DNA from: UM-FILTER-49-7 sp964599895
Lineage (GTDB): Bacteria; Acidobacteriota; Holophagae; Thermotomaculales; Thermotomaculaceae
Assembly (NCBI GenBank): GCA_964599895.1
Contig: CAZRHT010000053.1
Coordinates: 1-19,263, forward strand
Direction: 5' to 3'
DNA length: 19,263 nucleotides
Below are positions 7,894 to 14,949 of this stretch, piece by piece (the stretch's first letter is position 1; every line of letters starts with the position of its first letter). Below the pieces are notes generated by a model. It saw only the letters and a list, made by a program, of their open reading frames with translations, ran no database searches and was not told where the DNA came from. Position numbers and translations under genes: made by a program.

Positions 7894-9411
7894 TTATTCA
7901 ACCTCTTCATTTTCCAGCTCACGAATCCGGCCACGAACGACTTCTTCCGCGACCACGGGGATAACCTCCCATGCAATGTCACGGATTGCCTTATCACTGA
8001 GCATGGCAACCACCCTCTCGGCAATTTTCTGGATGTCTGCATTTGACAGATTGGAACCGAACTCCAGTCCCTCTCTGCTGAGAGAAGAAGGGGCGGGAAT
8101 CAGTTCTGCGTCTTCATCCGGATGGCTGATGTCCAGGGGAACTACTTCTTCTTCTTCTTCAACGACAGGACGTTCGACTTCGTATTCGTCTACATGGAGA
8201 GTCTGCGGTTCCTCTTCTATAGCGAAATTGACATCGGGTAAATCTTCACCAGTGAATTCATCCTCTTCTTGAGGAGTGCTGAGCTCATTTTCAGTTTCCT
8301 CCGGAACCTGATCATCCATTTCTTGAGCAGTCAGGTCATCAAGGGGTTCCGCTTCGACATCTTCCAACACCTGTTCCGGCAGTGGTGAAGGGATTTCCGT
8401 TTCTCCCTCAAAATCCACGGCTTCCCGAATGGTCTGCGGCCCGACCTCGGGTAATTCTTCGACTTCTGGCGATTCTGAAGAAAGATCTTCAAGATCTTCT
8501 TCTTCATCTGAAGCAGGAAATGGCTTTTCGGCCTCTCCTTCAAAATCTTCAGCTCCCATAAGAATATCTTCGGATACATCTGTTGGAGCTGCTTCTTCTT
8601 CCTCTTCTTCCGCGAATGCTGTTTCTGATATCTCTGAAAAGGCGGGCTCTTCTTCCTCTGAAGGACCGGACAGTTCATTCTCGGTGGTACTGACTGTTTC
8701 TTCTTCAGATAAGCTATCAGATGGCATGACGGCGGGCTCATCCAGCAGGCTTTCTCCATCCTCCAGATCGCCGAAATCTATGGAATCCAGATCTTCGTCC
8801 ATTTCCATGTCTTCAAAGGGAGCTTCAGCAGCGGCATTCGTGGTTTCTTTTTCAATAGAAGCCGGCTCAGGTTCCGGTATGTCACTGATATCAGCCGTTT
8901 CCGGTTCTTCACTTTCCGGTGGTGTATCCGGAATTTCAATATCCGCGAGATCTTCTTCTCCGATGTCCAGAAGATCCTCTTCTGACAGCATGAATTCTTC
9001 TTCTGTGATCGATTGCAACTCTTCCGGAGACAAGCTCTCCAGTTCGTCAATTGCGGGGGTATCAGTAACAATCGTCCGGTATTTTTCTTTGAGAGTATCT
9101 GAGGTAAAAGGTTTTTCAATGATGGCGTCCAGCCCGTTCTGCTCAATGAGAGAATCGTCATATTCAAAGAACTTGGGGATCATCATCAGGACCGGACACT
9201 TGTAAGTTTCTTTCAATTCACCACCCAGGGCGAATACATCTTCGTGATCAGGGAGGTCAGCAGAGAGCAATATCAGAGACACTGGTTCCTCGGGTTGGAG
9301 TTCAGGCGGATAAATGCTTGACAAGAACAGATTGTGATCAGATTCCGGAAATGCCAGCTGAACGATTTTGTGAATCATGATACTGGGGTCAATTACCAGA
9401 ATGTTTTTCAT
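7894..9411 (-). CDS. Pseudo-receiver protein with long acidic linker and C-terminal helical domain
   Basis: I start this 505-aa protein at the ATG at 9409-9411 (MKNILVIDPS), preceded by GGGAGAGA; the frame is open 34 codons further upstream, but that extension reads through the likely promoter. Residues 1-118 resemble a CheY-like receiver: Asp8 ends strand 1 and Lys100 in EKPF is conserved. The phospho-acceptor position in LILLSADLP is Ser50 and the switch Thr/Ser position is Ile78, so canonical phosphorylation is unlikely. Residues about 119-440 are very rich in Glu and Asp and presumably disordered. The last 62 residues form an amphipathic helical module (ADIQKIAERVVAMLSDKAIR, then IAWEVIPVVAEEVVRGRIREL) of a type I recall at the ends of response-regulator-like proteins of Acidobacteriota and Deltaproteobacteria. 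It is probably a scaffold or localisation factor; exact function is unknown. Confidence 0.8.
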   Translation of the reverse strand: MKNILVIDPSIMIHKIVQLAFPESDHNLFLSSIYPPELQPEEPVSLILLSADLPDHEDVFALGGELKETYKCPVLMMIPKFFEYDDSLIEQNGLDAIIEKPFTSDTLKEKYRTIVTDTPAIDELESLSPEELQSITEEEFMLSEEDLLDIGEEDLADIEIPDTPPESEEPETADISDIPEPEPASIEKETTNAAAEAPFEDMEMDEDLDSIDFGDLEDGESLLDEPAVMPSDSLSEEETVSTTENELSGPSEEEEPAFSEISETAFAEEEEEEAAPTDVSEDILMGAEDFEGEAEKPFPASDEEEDLEDLSSESPEVEELPEVGPQTIREAVDFEGETEIPSPLPEQVLEDVEAEPLDDLTAQEMDDQVPEETENELSTPQEEDEFTGEDLPDVNFAIEEEPQTLHVDEYEVERPVVEEEEEVVPLDISHPDEDAELIPAPSSLSREGLEFGSNLSNADIQKIAERVVAMLSDKAIRDIAWEVIPVVAEEVVRGRIRELENEEVE

Positions 9412-9443
9412 TGTACACTCTCTCCCGAGGCTTATTTTTTCAT

Positions 9444-9473
9444 AAGTTATCACATAAACATTATTGAGGTCAA
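9444..9473 (-). promoter_or_regulatory. Candidate sigma-70 promoter for the pseudo-receiver gene
   Basis: On the minus strand, TTGACC (plus 9468-9473) and TAACTT (plus 9444-9449) are separated by 18 bp in an AT-rich stretch. Initiation would fall near 9437, giving a leader of about 25 nt before the ATG at 9411. The -35 matches five of six consensus bases; the -10 is weak. Confidence 0.45.
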
Positions 9474-9701
9474 GTTTTTGTCGTGCATATGAAACCTGCA
9501 AAAAAATTCGCACAAAGGTAAAGCCGGAAAACCGGGCACTTTATGGTTGTAATCGTGAGAAAATAAAATAGTTATGTCTGTTATGGATGAAAGGCGTTTA
9601 TTAACAGTGGAAATGTCGGAGTGAGAAGAAAAAGTGTGGATAGAAAACCAGCCAGTTGAAAAATGAATCAGGGATAGAAGAAAATGGAGACTCAGCGTTG
9701 A

Positions 9702-9735
9702 GAATTTAAGAAAGGGGCCACCGGATGGTGGCCCC
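9702..9735 (-). terminator. Intrinsic terminator of citrate synthase
   Basis: GGGGCCACC (9714-9722) pairs with GGTGGCCCC (9727-9735) around a 4-nt loop, giving a 9-bp GC-rich stem. On the minus strand it is followed by TTTCTTAAATTCT. It begins 10 bp after the citrate synthase stop codon. Confidence 0.85.
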
Positions 9736-9745
9736 GATTATGAGC

Positions 9746-11053
9746 TCAGTTGGCCTCTTCAGCCAGTTTCTTCAGCATCTTGCGGGTGATGGATTTCGGT
9801 CTTTCAATGGGGTAGCCCAATGCCCGATCCCAGACAAGCTGAGAAGTGATTCCCATTGCACGGGAGACACCGAACAGGACTGTATAGAAATCGTATTCTT
9901 TCACGCCATAATAAACCTGGAGTACGCCGGAATGTGCATCGACATTGGGCCACGGGTTCTTGGCTTTTCCCTGTTTTTCAAGAATCCCGGGGATCACTTC
10001 GTACACATTGCTGACAGTTTTGAAAATCGGATCATCTGGCAGGTGCTTCAGTGCGAAGCCACGCTGGGCAGCATAGCGGGGATCGGTCTGACGGAGTACA
10101 GCGTGACCGTAACCGGGGATGACCTTCCCACTGTTCAATGTATCCCACGCGTATTTCTCGATTTCTTCCTTGGTAGGCGTGCGTCCACCGAAGTGGTCCA
10201 TCAGGTCGAGAATCCACTTCAGACATTCCTGGTTGGCAAGTCCGTGGAGCGGACCGGCCAGACCGGCCATGGCGGCTGAAACAGAATAGAACACATCAGA
10301 AAGAGCTGAAGAAACGAGGTGGCCGGTGTGGGCGCTGACGTTTCCGCTTTCATGGTCACTGTGCAGCAGGAGGTAGAGTCGCATCAGGTCCTTGTATTCC
10401 GGGTTGTCCACGCCCATCATATGAGCGAAGTTTCCGCCCCAGTCTTCGTTGGGGTTGGCCGGAATATGATCGTCATTCTTGTATTTCAGCCGATAGATAT
10501 AACATGCAATCAATGGCAGTTTTGCGAGGAGGTTAATGGAATCTTCCAGTGTGGGCTCCCAATACTCAGCCTTCGTCATACCTTCGTTATAGCGTTTCCG
10601 GAAAGCGGATTCTCCTTCCAGTGCCGCGATGGCAGTGGTAAACATGGCCATGGGGTGAGCATCCTGGGGTAGAGCCCGGAGAACATCAACAACATATTGG
10701 GGGAGTTCAGCCTTTGCTTTGACTTCAGCTTCCAGATCCAGTACTTCTTCCATGGTTGGAATTTCACCGGTAAGGAGCAGCCACCAGATCCCCAACGCGT
10801 AGGGTTCTTCAGCTCCTTCCTTCTTGGGGAGCGCTGCCCGGGTTTCAGGGATCGTCATGCCGCGAAAACGGATACCTTCCATAGGATCCAGGTAAGAAGT
10901 ATCACAGATCAGTACCTTGACCCCGCGAATGCCTCCCAGAGCCTGGTCTACGCGGACATGGTCAATGACTTTGTCACCCAACCCCTTCAGAGACTTGAAA
11001 TCCTCTCGTTCTTTGGCCATCATGCTGGCAAGTTTTTGTTTGAGTAGACTCAT
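9746..11053 (-). CDS. gltA: Citrate synthase, mitochondrial-type
   Basis: This 435-aa enzyme condenses acetyl-CoA and oxaloacetate to citrate. It has LLLHSDHESGNVSAHT, the catalytic His270 in AGPLHGLANQE, His317 in PGYGHAVLRQTDPRY and Asp372 in NPWPNVDAHSGVL, equivalent to His274, His320 and Asp375 of the pig enzyme. The C-terminal third (TVLFGVSRAMG, RALGYPIERPKS) is strikingly close to animal mitochondrial citrate synthase and unlike E. coli GltA. Such eukaryote-like citrate synthases are known in Geobacteraceae and some other bacteria. The N-terminus (LLKQKLASMM) also fits this type; there is no targeting peptide. The start has the ribosome site AAGGAGAAGAGC before ATG. It stands alone between a terminator and a 229-bp upstream gap, so it is probably monocistronic. 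The symbol gltA is used for function only. Confidence 0.95.
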   Translation of the reverse strand: MSLLKQKLASMMAKEREDFKSLKGLGDKVIDHVRVDQALGGIRGVKVLICDTSYLDPMEGIRFRGMTIPETRAALPKKEGAEEPYALGIWWLLLTGEIPTMEEVLDLEAEVKAKAELPQYVVDVLRALPQDAHPMAMFTTAIAALEGESAFRKRYNEGMTKAEYWEPTLEDSINLLAKLPLIACYIYRLKYKNDDHIPANPNEDWGGNFAHMMGVDNPEYKDLMRLYLLLHSDHESGNVSAHTGHLVSSALSDVFYSVSAAMAGLAGPLHGLANQECLKWILDLMDHFGGRTPTKEEIEKYAWDTLNSGKVIPGYGHAVLRQTDPRYAAQRGFALKHLPDDPIFKTVSNVYEVIPGILEKQGKAKNPWPNVDAHSGVLQVYYGVKEYDFYTVLFGVSRAMGITSQLVWDRALGYPIERPKSITRKMLKKLAEEAN

Positions 11054-11282
11054 GCTCTTCTCCTTATTTAAAATGTCATGGTTAATAGATACAAGATGCC
11101 AAAAAACGCACTTTCTTTTGAACGTAGTGTACCAGAAAAATCTACCCAGGGAAAGAAAATTGATTGAGATGAACGAAAGGTATGGAAGGTATGTCCCCCT
11201 GCTACTCCTGCGTTCTGATTGGAACAGTAGAACATATTTCCCTTTCCTGTATTGTGAGATCCCGGTAAGGTTCGACTCTCTA

Positions 11283-13166
11283 TTATCTTGTCATTTGGCT
11301 TTTTGGCCCCTGGGGACGGGGTCCCTGCGAATCGGGTGCAACCCGAGTTATGGACCATTGTTTTTTTTCATATTTTGCGGTTATTTTGTACCAGTTTCCG
11401 CCAGTTTCCGCACGAAGGAAAGCAATACCGGTAACCCGGGAAAATGTATCCAGGTGGACACGGGGGTCTTCATCGGCCAGGAGCCACTCCCATTTGGGAT
11501 TCCTGGCTAATTCCTGCTTGATAATCGTGATGATATGATGGTTCTTCAAGCGCTTTTCCAGGAGTTTTTCGATTACATTTCGTTTCATCCCTTCCTCTTT
11601 TAATCGGGACAGAAGTTTCTGCATGATGGCGGCACTCTTTTGCTTTGTCCGGTCTATGGATTTTTCAAGGAGAGAACGGACTGTTTTGAGTTGCGTATCT
11701 GAAGTAAGAAGGGATTGAAGCGTCTCCAGCAACACGACTCTCAGATAGGCCTCTCTTGTAGGGAAAAAATGGTGGCCGTCCAGGAGTGGTTCTTCTTTTT
11801 CAGCCATTGATAACTTCTCGTTCATTGTCAGGATTCCCAGCTCAGCGTCCGGATTTCGCTTGAGGTAGTCCAATTCTTCCGGCTTATACTGTCCATCTGT
11901 AAACGCAACTGGAGACAGTTCAGCTGCCAGTTTGCGCTGGCTGGACATTCTTTCAATAAATTCTTCAAAAGAGATTGTGCTGGAAGATTGCCGGGAAGCG
12001 TATTCTGCCATTGCTGTCGAGATTTCATCCGGATAGAATTCAGCAAGACGGGGAAGGCCTCTGTTGTCTTTCCCGATTACAGCCAGAATTCGGTTTATGA
12101 CCGGAAGAACCGCGTAGATGAGTTCAGGGTAATAATTGCGGTGAAATTGGAGAGATTTCTCAAGCAGCGAACGGATAACCGGCTGTGAAGGGAGTTCTCC
12201 TGCATCTTCCAGAAGCAGAAGATACCAGCAAATGATCTTTCGCGTGTCATTGATCAGTTGATAATGTTCGGACTGAATGGAATTTCTCATGGCAGAAATA
12301 ACCAGTTTGAAGTCTTTGGTGAACAATGGTCTGAGTTTTTTTGGTACCTCTTTTTCCAGTTCTTTTGCCGACTTTTCAGAGAAAATGACGTCAAGAAAAG
12401 ACTGTTTGGACTTGGCCCCTTTGAAGAACTCCAGGGTGTCAATGTCCAATACCGGCAGTGCCAGGGGATGCAGACCTATTTCTTCCGGATCCCGGTACCG
12501 CTCCCATTTGGAGATGGTCTGGACAAAGGTCTGAAAAGTTTTTGCAAGTTGTTCCAGGAGCTCACGCAGCGTTGCCGAGTTGTTCATCAGAACCAGTTCG
12601 TCCTCGGTATAGATGACATTTTTTTCGTTGTATTCCAGTATTCGGGCCACAGTATATTGCACCTGTTTGTCGGATAGATTGAAAATAGACAAATCTGACA
12701 CAATTTCTTCCAGATCCAGAGAGCTGGTTAATTCGGCTTCGGTTACGTTCAGTTTTTCATGGTTTTTCAGTAATTCAGGTGCCAGATGCAAAAGTACCAT
12801 AAAAACTTTGGACAGAAGTGGAGACCGCGATTCACGATAATCCTTATTGTAAAGGGCCATTCTGAGTGCTACAAGGTTTCGTGTAATTTCAGCGTCCATC
12901 GGGGGAGCAATCTCAACGTTATATATTTCCCGGCGGATCATCTGATGAATTTCACGGGTGAGCCATTCCGGGATGGAGGAGACGAAATATCGAAGATGCC
13001 TGTTTTGTTCATCAATTGGCAGGTTAAGGTTCTGGATCTCCTGGACCTGATTCATAAAGTCTCTGGCGGAAGCCGGTACAGCGGAAATAATTTCCCGGAC
13101 TTTTTTCGAGCCAATGTCCATGGTTCCGGTCTTTTTCCCGGAAAACAGTTTCTTCAGGAACTTCAT
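11283..13166 (-). CDS. Large conserved-type protein of unknown function
   Basis: I do not recognise a family for this 627-aa protein. It has no signal peptide or membrane segment; the N-terminus is basic (MKFLKKLFSGKKTGT), and most of the chain reads as amphipathic helices rich in Leu, Glu, Lys and Ile, suggesting a cytosolic helical-repeat or scaffold protein. The last 45 residues change character: GIAFLRAETGGNWYKITAKY and KKQWSITRV look like beta strands, followed by a Pro/Gln/Gly/Arg tail. The ATG overlaps the stop of the 100-aa gene upstream (ATGA), so the pair is translationally coupled. A 10-bp tandem duplication (11391-11410) and an A8 run (11361-11368) lie in the 3' coding end. Coding potential is strong because of length and coupling. 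Confidence 0.8.
   Translation of the reverse strand: MKFLKKLFSGKKTGTMDIGSKKVREIISAVPASARDFMNQVQEIQNLNLPIDEQNRHLRYFVSSIPEWLTREIHQMIRREIYNVEIAPPMDAEITRNLVALRMALYNKDYRESRSPLLSKVFMVLLHLAPELLKNHEKLNVTEAELTSSLDLEEIVSDLSIFNLSDKQVQYTVARILEYNEKNVIYTEDELVLMNNSATLRELLEQLAKTFQTFVQTISKWERYRDPEEIGLHPLALPVLDIDTLEFFKGAKSKQSFLDVIFSEKSAKELEKEVPKKLRPLFTKDFKLVISAMRNSIQSEHYQLINDTRKIICWYLLLLEDAGELPSQPVIRSLLEKSLQFHRNYYPELIYAVLPVINRILAVIGKDNRGLPRLAEFYPDEISTAMAEYASRQSSSTISFEEFIERMSSQRKLAAELSPVAFTDGQYKPEELDYLKRNPDAELGILTMNEKLSMAEKEEPLLDGHHFFPTREAYLRVVLLETLQSLLTSDTQLKTVRSLLEKSIDRTKQKSAAIMQKLLSRLKEEGMKRNVIEKLLEKRLKNHHIITIIKQELARNPKWEWLLADEDPRVHLDTFSRVTGIAFLRAETGGNWYKITAKYEKKQWSITRVAPDSQGPRPQGPKSQMTR
11391..11410. repeat. 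10-bp perfect tandem duplication within the 627-aa gene
   Basis: CCAGTTTCCG occurs twice in immediate succession. In the coding strand it reads through AETGGNWYK, with each copy in a different frame since 10 is not a multiple of three. Removing one copy would give AETGTK and then a TAA, truncating the protein by about 37 residues. An 8-base homopolymer (T at 11361-11368, A8 in the mRNA) lies 22 bp away. Confidence 0.75.
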
Positions 13167-13465
13167 TGAAGCAGGTCCCGGATAAGTTTTCCCGTGCGGT
13201 TGGCAAATTGCGTGGAAAAGGAAGGTACGTCGCCCATATCCTCATCCTCATAACAACGGATAACCCTGTGCATTGGGAAGAACATAGTCGTGGGGCAGAT
13301 TACGTGAGCTGAATCATCTTTGGCGACTTGCGCAGCCCAATCCTGAAAGGAATTGACATCTATTCCACGAATCACAATGCCGGCTGGCAGTACCTCGTGG
13401 ATTATGCCGATGACTTTCTCTCGTGGATTCTGCAGGTTCACAATTGCGACGGTGCCCTTTTCCAT
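13163..13465 (-). CDS. Conserved small protein of unknown function
   Basis: This 100-aa cytosolic protein contains VAIVNLQNPREKVIGIIHEV, VIRGIDVNSFQDWAAQV, FFPMHRVIRCYEDE and DVPSFSTQF. The N-terminal half alternates hydrophobic residues as in a small beta barrel. From memory, similar small proteins ('...PREK..G.L..L...G...RG.D..SF.DW...FFPMHRVE...') occur without known function in Acidobacteriota and related groups; I cannot check this here. The ribosome site AAAGGAAGG lies 4 bases before ATG. It is the first gene after the divergent promoter region, and its TGA overlaps the ATG of the 627-aa gene, so the two are almost certainly expressed together. Confidence 0.8.
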   Translation of the reverse strand: MEKGTVAIVNLQNPREKVIGIIHEVLPAGIVIRGIDVNSFQDWAAQVAKDDSAHVICPTTMFFPMHRVIRCYEDEDMGDVPSFSTQFANRTGKLIRDLLQ

Positions 13466-13475
13466 TCAGCCTTCC

Positions 13476-13504
13476 TTTCGGTGTTTCCAAATTTATTATA
13501 TAAT
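13476..13504 (+). promoter_or_regulatory. Candidate promoter for the symporter gene
   Basis: A perfect TATAAT (13499-13504) lies 68 bp before the symporter ATG. The -35 at the standard spacing (TTTCGG, 13476-13481) is poor, so activity might depend on an activator. The -10 overlaps that of the divergent promoter because ATTATATAAT is palindromic. Confidence 0.4.
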
Positions 13505-13523
13505 GCCTGAACCGGTCATTCAA
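13495..13523 (-). promoter_or_regulatory. Candidate promoter for the 100-aa/627-aa pair
   Basis: On the minus strand, TTGAAT (plus 13518-13523) and a perfect TATAAT (plus 13495-13500) are separated by exactly 17 bp. Transcription would start near 13488, leaving a leader of about 22 nt before the ATG at 13465. Confidence 0.6.
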
Positions 13524-13533
13524 TGCATGAATG
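13517..13533. promoter_or_regulatory. Candidate operator (inverted repeat)
   Basis: CATTCA-N5-TGAATG is a perfect 6-bp inverted repeat that covers the -35 of the minus-strand promoter and lies just downstream of the plus-strand start region. A dimeric regulator bound here could control both directions. No regulator gene is adjacent. Confidence 0.3.
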
Positions 13534-13571
13534 CAGAATAGCATGAAGATTTTAGCAAAGTGGAGGAATGA

Positions 13572-14831
13572 ATGGAGAAAAAACCGAGAGTTCCGGTCTA
13601 TATCCAGATCCTTGCGGGTGCAATCCTGGGTGTGATCTGTGGCCTCATTCTTCCCGAATATTCTCCGTTTGGGGGCTTCCTGGGGACCTTGTTTCTGAGG
13701 CTCCTGAAAATGCTGATCATCCCCCTGATATTTTCATCCATTGTCATGGGCGTTGTGTCCACTTCTTCGGCTTCCTCTTTCGGCCGGTTGGGATTGAAAA
13801 CACTGGTTTACTATATTTCAACCAGTCTTCTGGCTATTCTCACCGGACAACTTTTTGTAAATCTGCTGAAGCCCGGTGTGGGCACCCATCTGCACGCAGC
13901 GGCCCAGGTAACACCAACCACCACCTTCAGTTTGAAGGATATTTTTCTGAATATGGTACCGGACAACATTTTCTCGGCGATGGCAAACGGAGACGTGTTA
14001 CCAATTATCTTCTTTGCCCTGCTGGCTGGTTTCTTCATCGGCGTTCTGGGTCAGAAGCAGCGGCAGACCCTGACCGATCTGATGGATGCCATTTATCAAC
14101 TGATGATGAAAATCACAGGATTTGTCATTCTTCTCGCCCCGTTTGGAATTTTTGGACTGATCTACAAAACCGTGGCATCGACCGGAACGGCCGTATTCGG
14201 GAATCTCATCTTTTACTTTTTCACTGTGCTTGCCGGTCTGGTCGTACATTTTTTTGTTACTCTGCCGCTACTACTCTACCTGTTCACCCGTCAGAACCCC
14301 TACCGGTTCATGAAACAGATGATTGCGCCCCTGGTTACTGCCTTCTCCACAAGCTCATCTTCAGCAACATTGCCGTTGACAATTGAGACAATTGAAACGG
14401 AGGCAGGGGTATCCAACCGGGTGGCGGGGTTTGTGCTCCCCCTCGGCGCGACAATTAACATGGACGGCACCGCATTGTACGAATGTGCCGCCGTCATTTT
14501 CATTGCCCAGGCCTATGGATATCATCTGTCCATGGGGGCACAGGTTATCGTTGTGGTCACAGCGCTTCTTGTGTCTATCGGGGCAGCGGGGATTCCCATG
14601 GCCGGGCTGGTGATGATGACAGTCATTCTGAATGCGGTTCACCTGCCGCTGGAGGGAGTGGGACTGATCATTGCTGTGGACCGGTTTCTGGACATGTTCC
14701 GGACCGCCACCAATGTGTTCAGCGATTCCACCGGAGCGAAAATCATTGACTACTCAGAGCAGAAAAGGTTGAGCAGACAGGATGCCTCAGCGCAGGGAGA
14801 GATTGCTACTCCGACTCCATCAAAAGTTTAG
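13572..14831 (+). CDS. gltP: Dicarboxylate/amino acid:cation symporter (glutamate/aspartate type)
   Basis: This 419-aa inner-membrane transporter belongs to the DAACS family (GltP/GltPh), importing acidic amino acids or C4-dicarboxylates with Na+ or H+. The serine-rich hairpin (TSSSSATLPLT, near 258-268), the NMDGTALYE motif (near 296) and DRFLDMFRTATNVFSD (370-385) are all present. In the last, Asp370, Asp374, Arg377 and Asn381 align with the GltPh substrate-site residues Asp390, Asp394, Arg397 and Asn401; the Arg favours an acidic amino acid and the D-M-F-R context is unlike DctA. The start at 13572 has TGGAGGA 5 bases upstream; an ATG at 13568 is out of frame. It is transcribed away from the unknown pair and convergently with the glycosyltransferase. 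The gene symbol is functional only. Confidence 0.9.
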   Translation: MEKKPRVPVYIQILAGAILGVICGLILPEYSPFGGFLGTLFLRLLKMLIIPLIFSSIVMGVVSTSSASSFGRLGLKTLVYYISTSLLAILTGQLFVNLLKPGVGTHLHAAAQVTPTTTFSLKDIFLNMVPDNIFSAMANGDVLPIIFFALLAGFFIGVLGQKQRQTLTDLMDAIYQLMMKITGFVILLAPFGIFGLIYKTVASTGTAVFGNLIFYFFTVLAGLVVHFFVTLPLLLYLFTRQNPYRFMKQMIAPLVTAFSTSSSSATLPLTIETIETEAGVSNRVAGFVLPLGATINMDGTALYECAAVIFIAQAYGYHLSMGAQVIVVVTALLVSIGAAGIPMAGLVMMTVILNAVHLPLEGVGLIIAVDRFLDMFRTATNVFSDSTGAKIIDYSEQKRLSRQDASAQGEIATPTPSKV

Positions 14832-14852
14832 ATAGATCACTTGCTTTTTCAA

Positions 14853-14877
14853 TTAGGATGATTAATCGTCAACCTAA
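14853..14877. terminator. Imperfect hairpin between convergent genes
   Basis: TTAGG (14853-14857) pairs with CCTAA (14873-14877), and inside an A-A mismatch TGA pairs with TCA, leaving a 7-nt loop. It sits 22 bp after the symporter stop and 73 bp beyond the convergent glycosyltransferase stop. There is no convincing U-tract in either direction, so termination is only suggested by position. Confidence 0.3.
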
Positions 14878-14949
14878 GAAATGCCTCGGATATCGGATGC
14901 CGCATGGGGCCTTCTTTCGAGAACAACCTGGTGCACTTTGAATTGGAAT

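Larger units (their letters stand above)
9412..9745. other. Intergenic region between citrate synthase and the acidic protein
   Basis: 334 bp without a supported gene. It holds the terminator of citrate synthase (9702-9735) and a likely promoter for the pseudo-receiver gene (9444-9473). A short GC hairpin (CCGG-AAAA-CCGG, 9524-9535) lies in between, without a U-tract. The rest (about 9540-9700) is AT-rich and purine-rich on the plus strand, and I see nothing recognisable in it. Confidence 0.7.

Noticed and set aside
8429..9205. Long serine-rich open frame on the plus strand (258 codons)
   Set aside because: It is antisense to the acidic protein. Complement of repeated Glu codons read in a shifted frame yields Ser (TCT/TCC/TCA) without stops; no ribosome site or family features.
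9510..9545. GGTAAAGCCGGAAAACCGGGCAC-like segment recalling part of a cyclic-di-GMP riboswitch
   Set aside because: Only a GC hairpin and a few bases agree; the conserved GCAAA and second stem are missing and no plus-strand gene follows.
11265..11290. GGTTCGACTC, resembling a tRNA T-loop
   Set aside because: The five bases on either side of TTCGACT do not pair, and no acceptor, D or anticodon arm is visible on either strand.
13568..14386. Plus-strand frame of 272 codons starting 4 bp before the symporter
   Set aside because: It is the shifted frame of a well-recognised transporter gene, with Cys/His-rich composition and no motifs.
14382..14399. Tandem 9-mer GACAATTGA-type duplication in the symporter gene
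   Set aside because: It encodes TIETIE in frame and falls in a variable-length spot of the family; no reason to assign a function.
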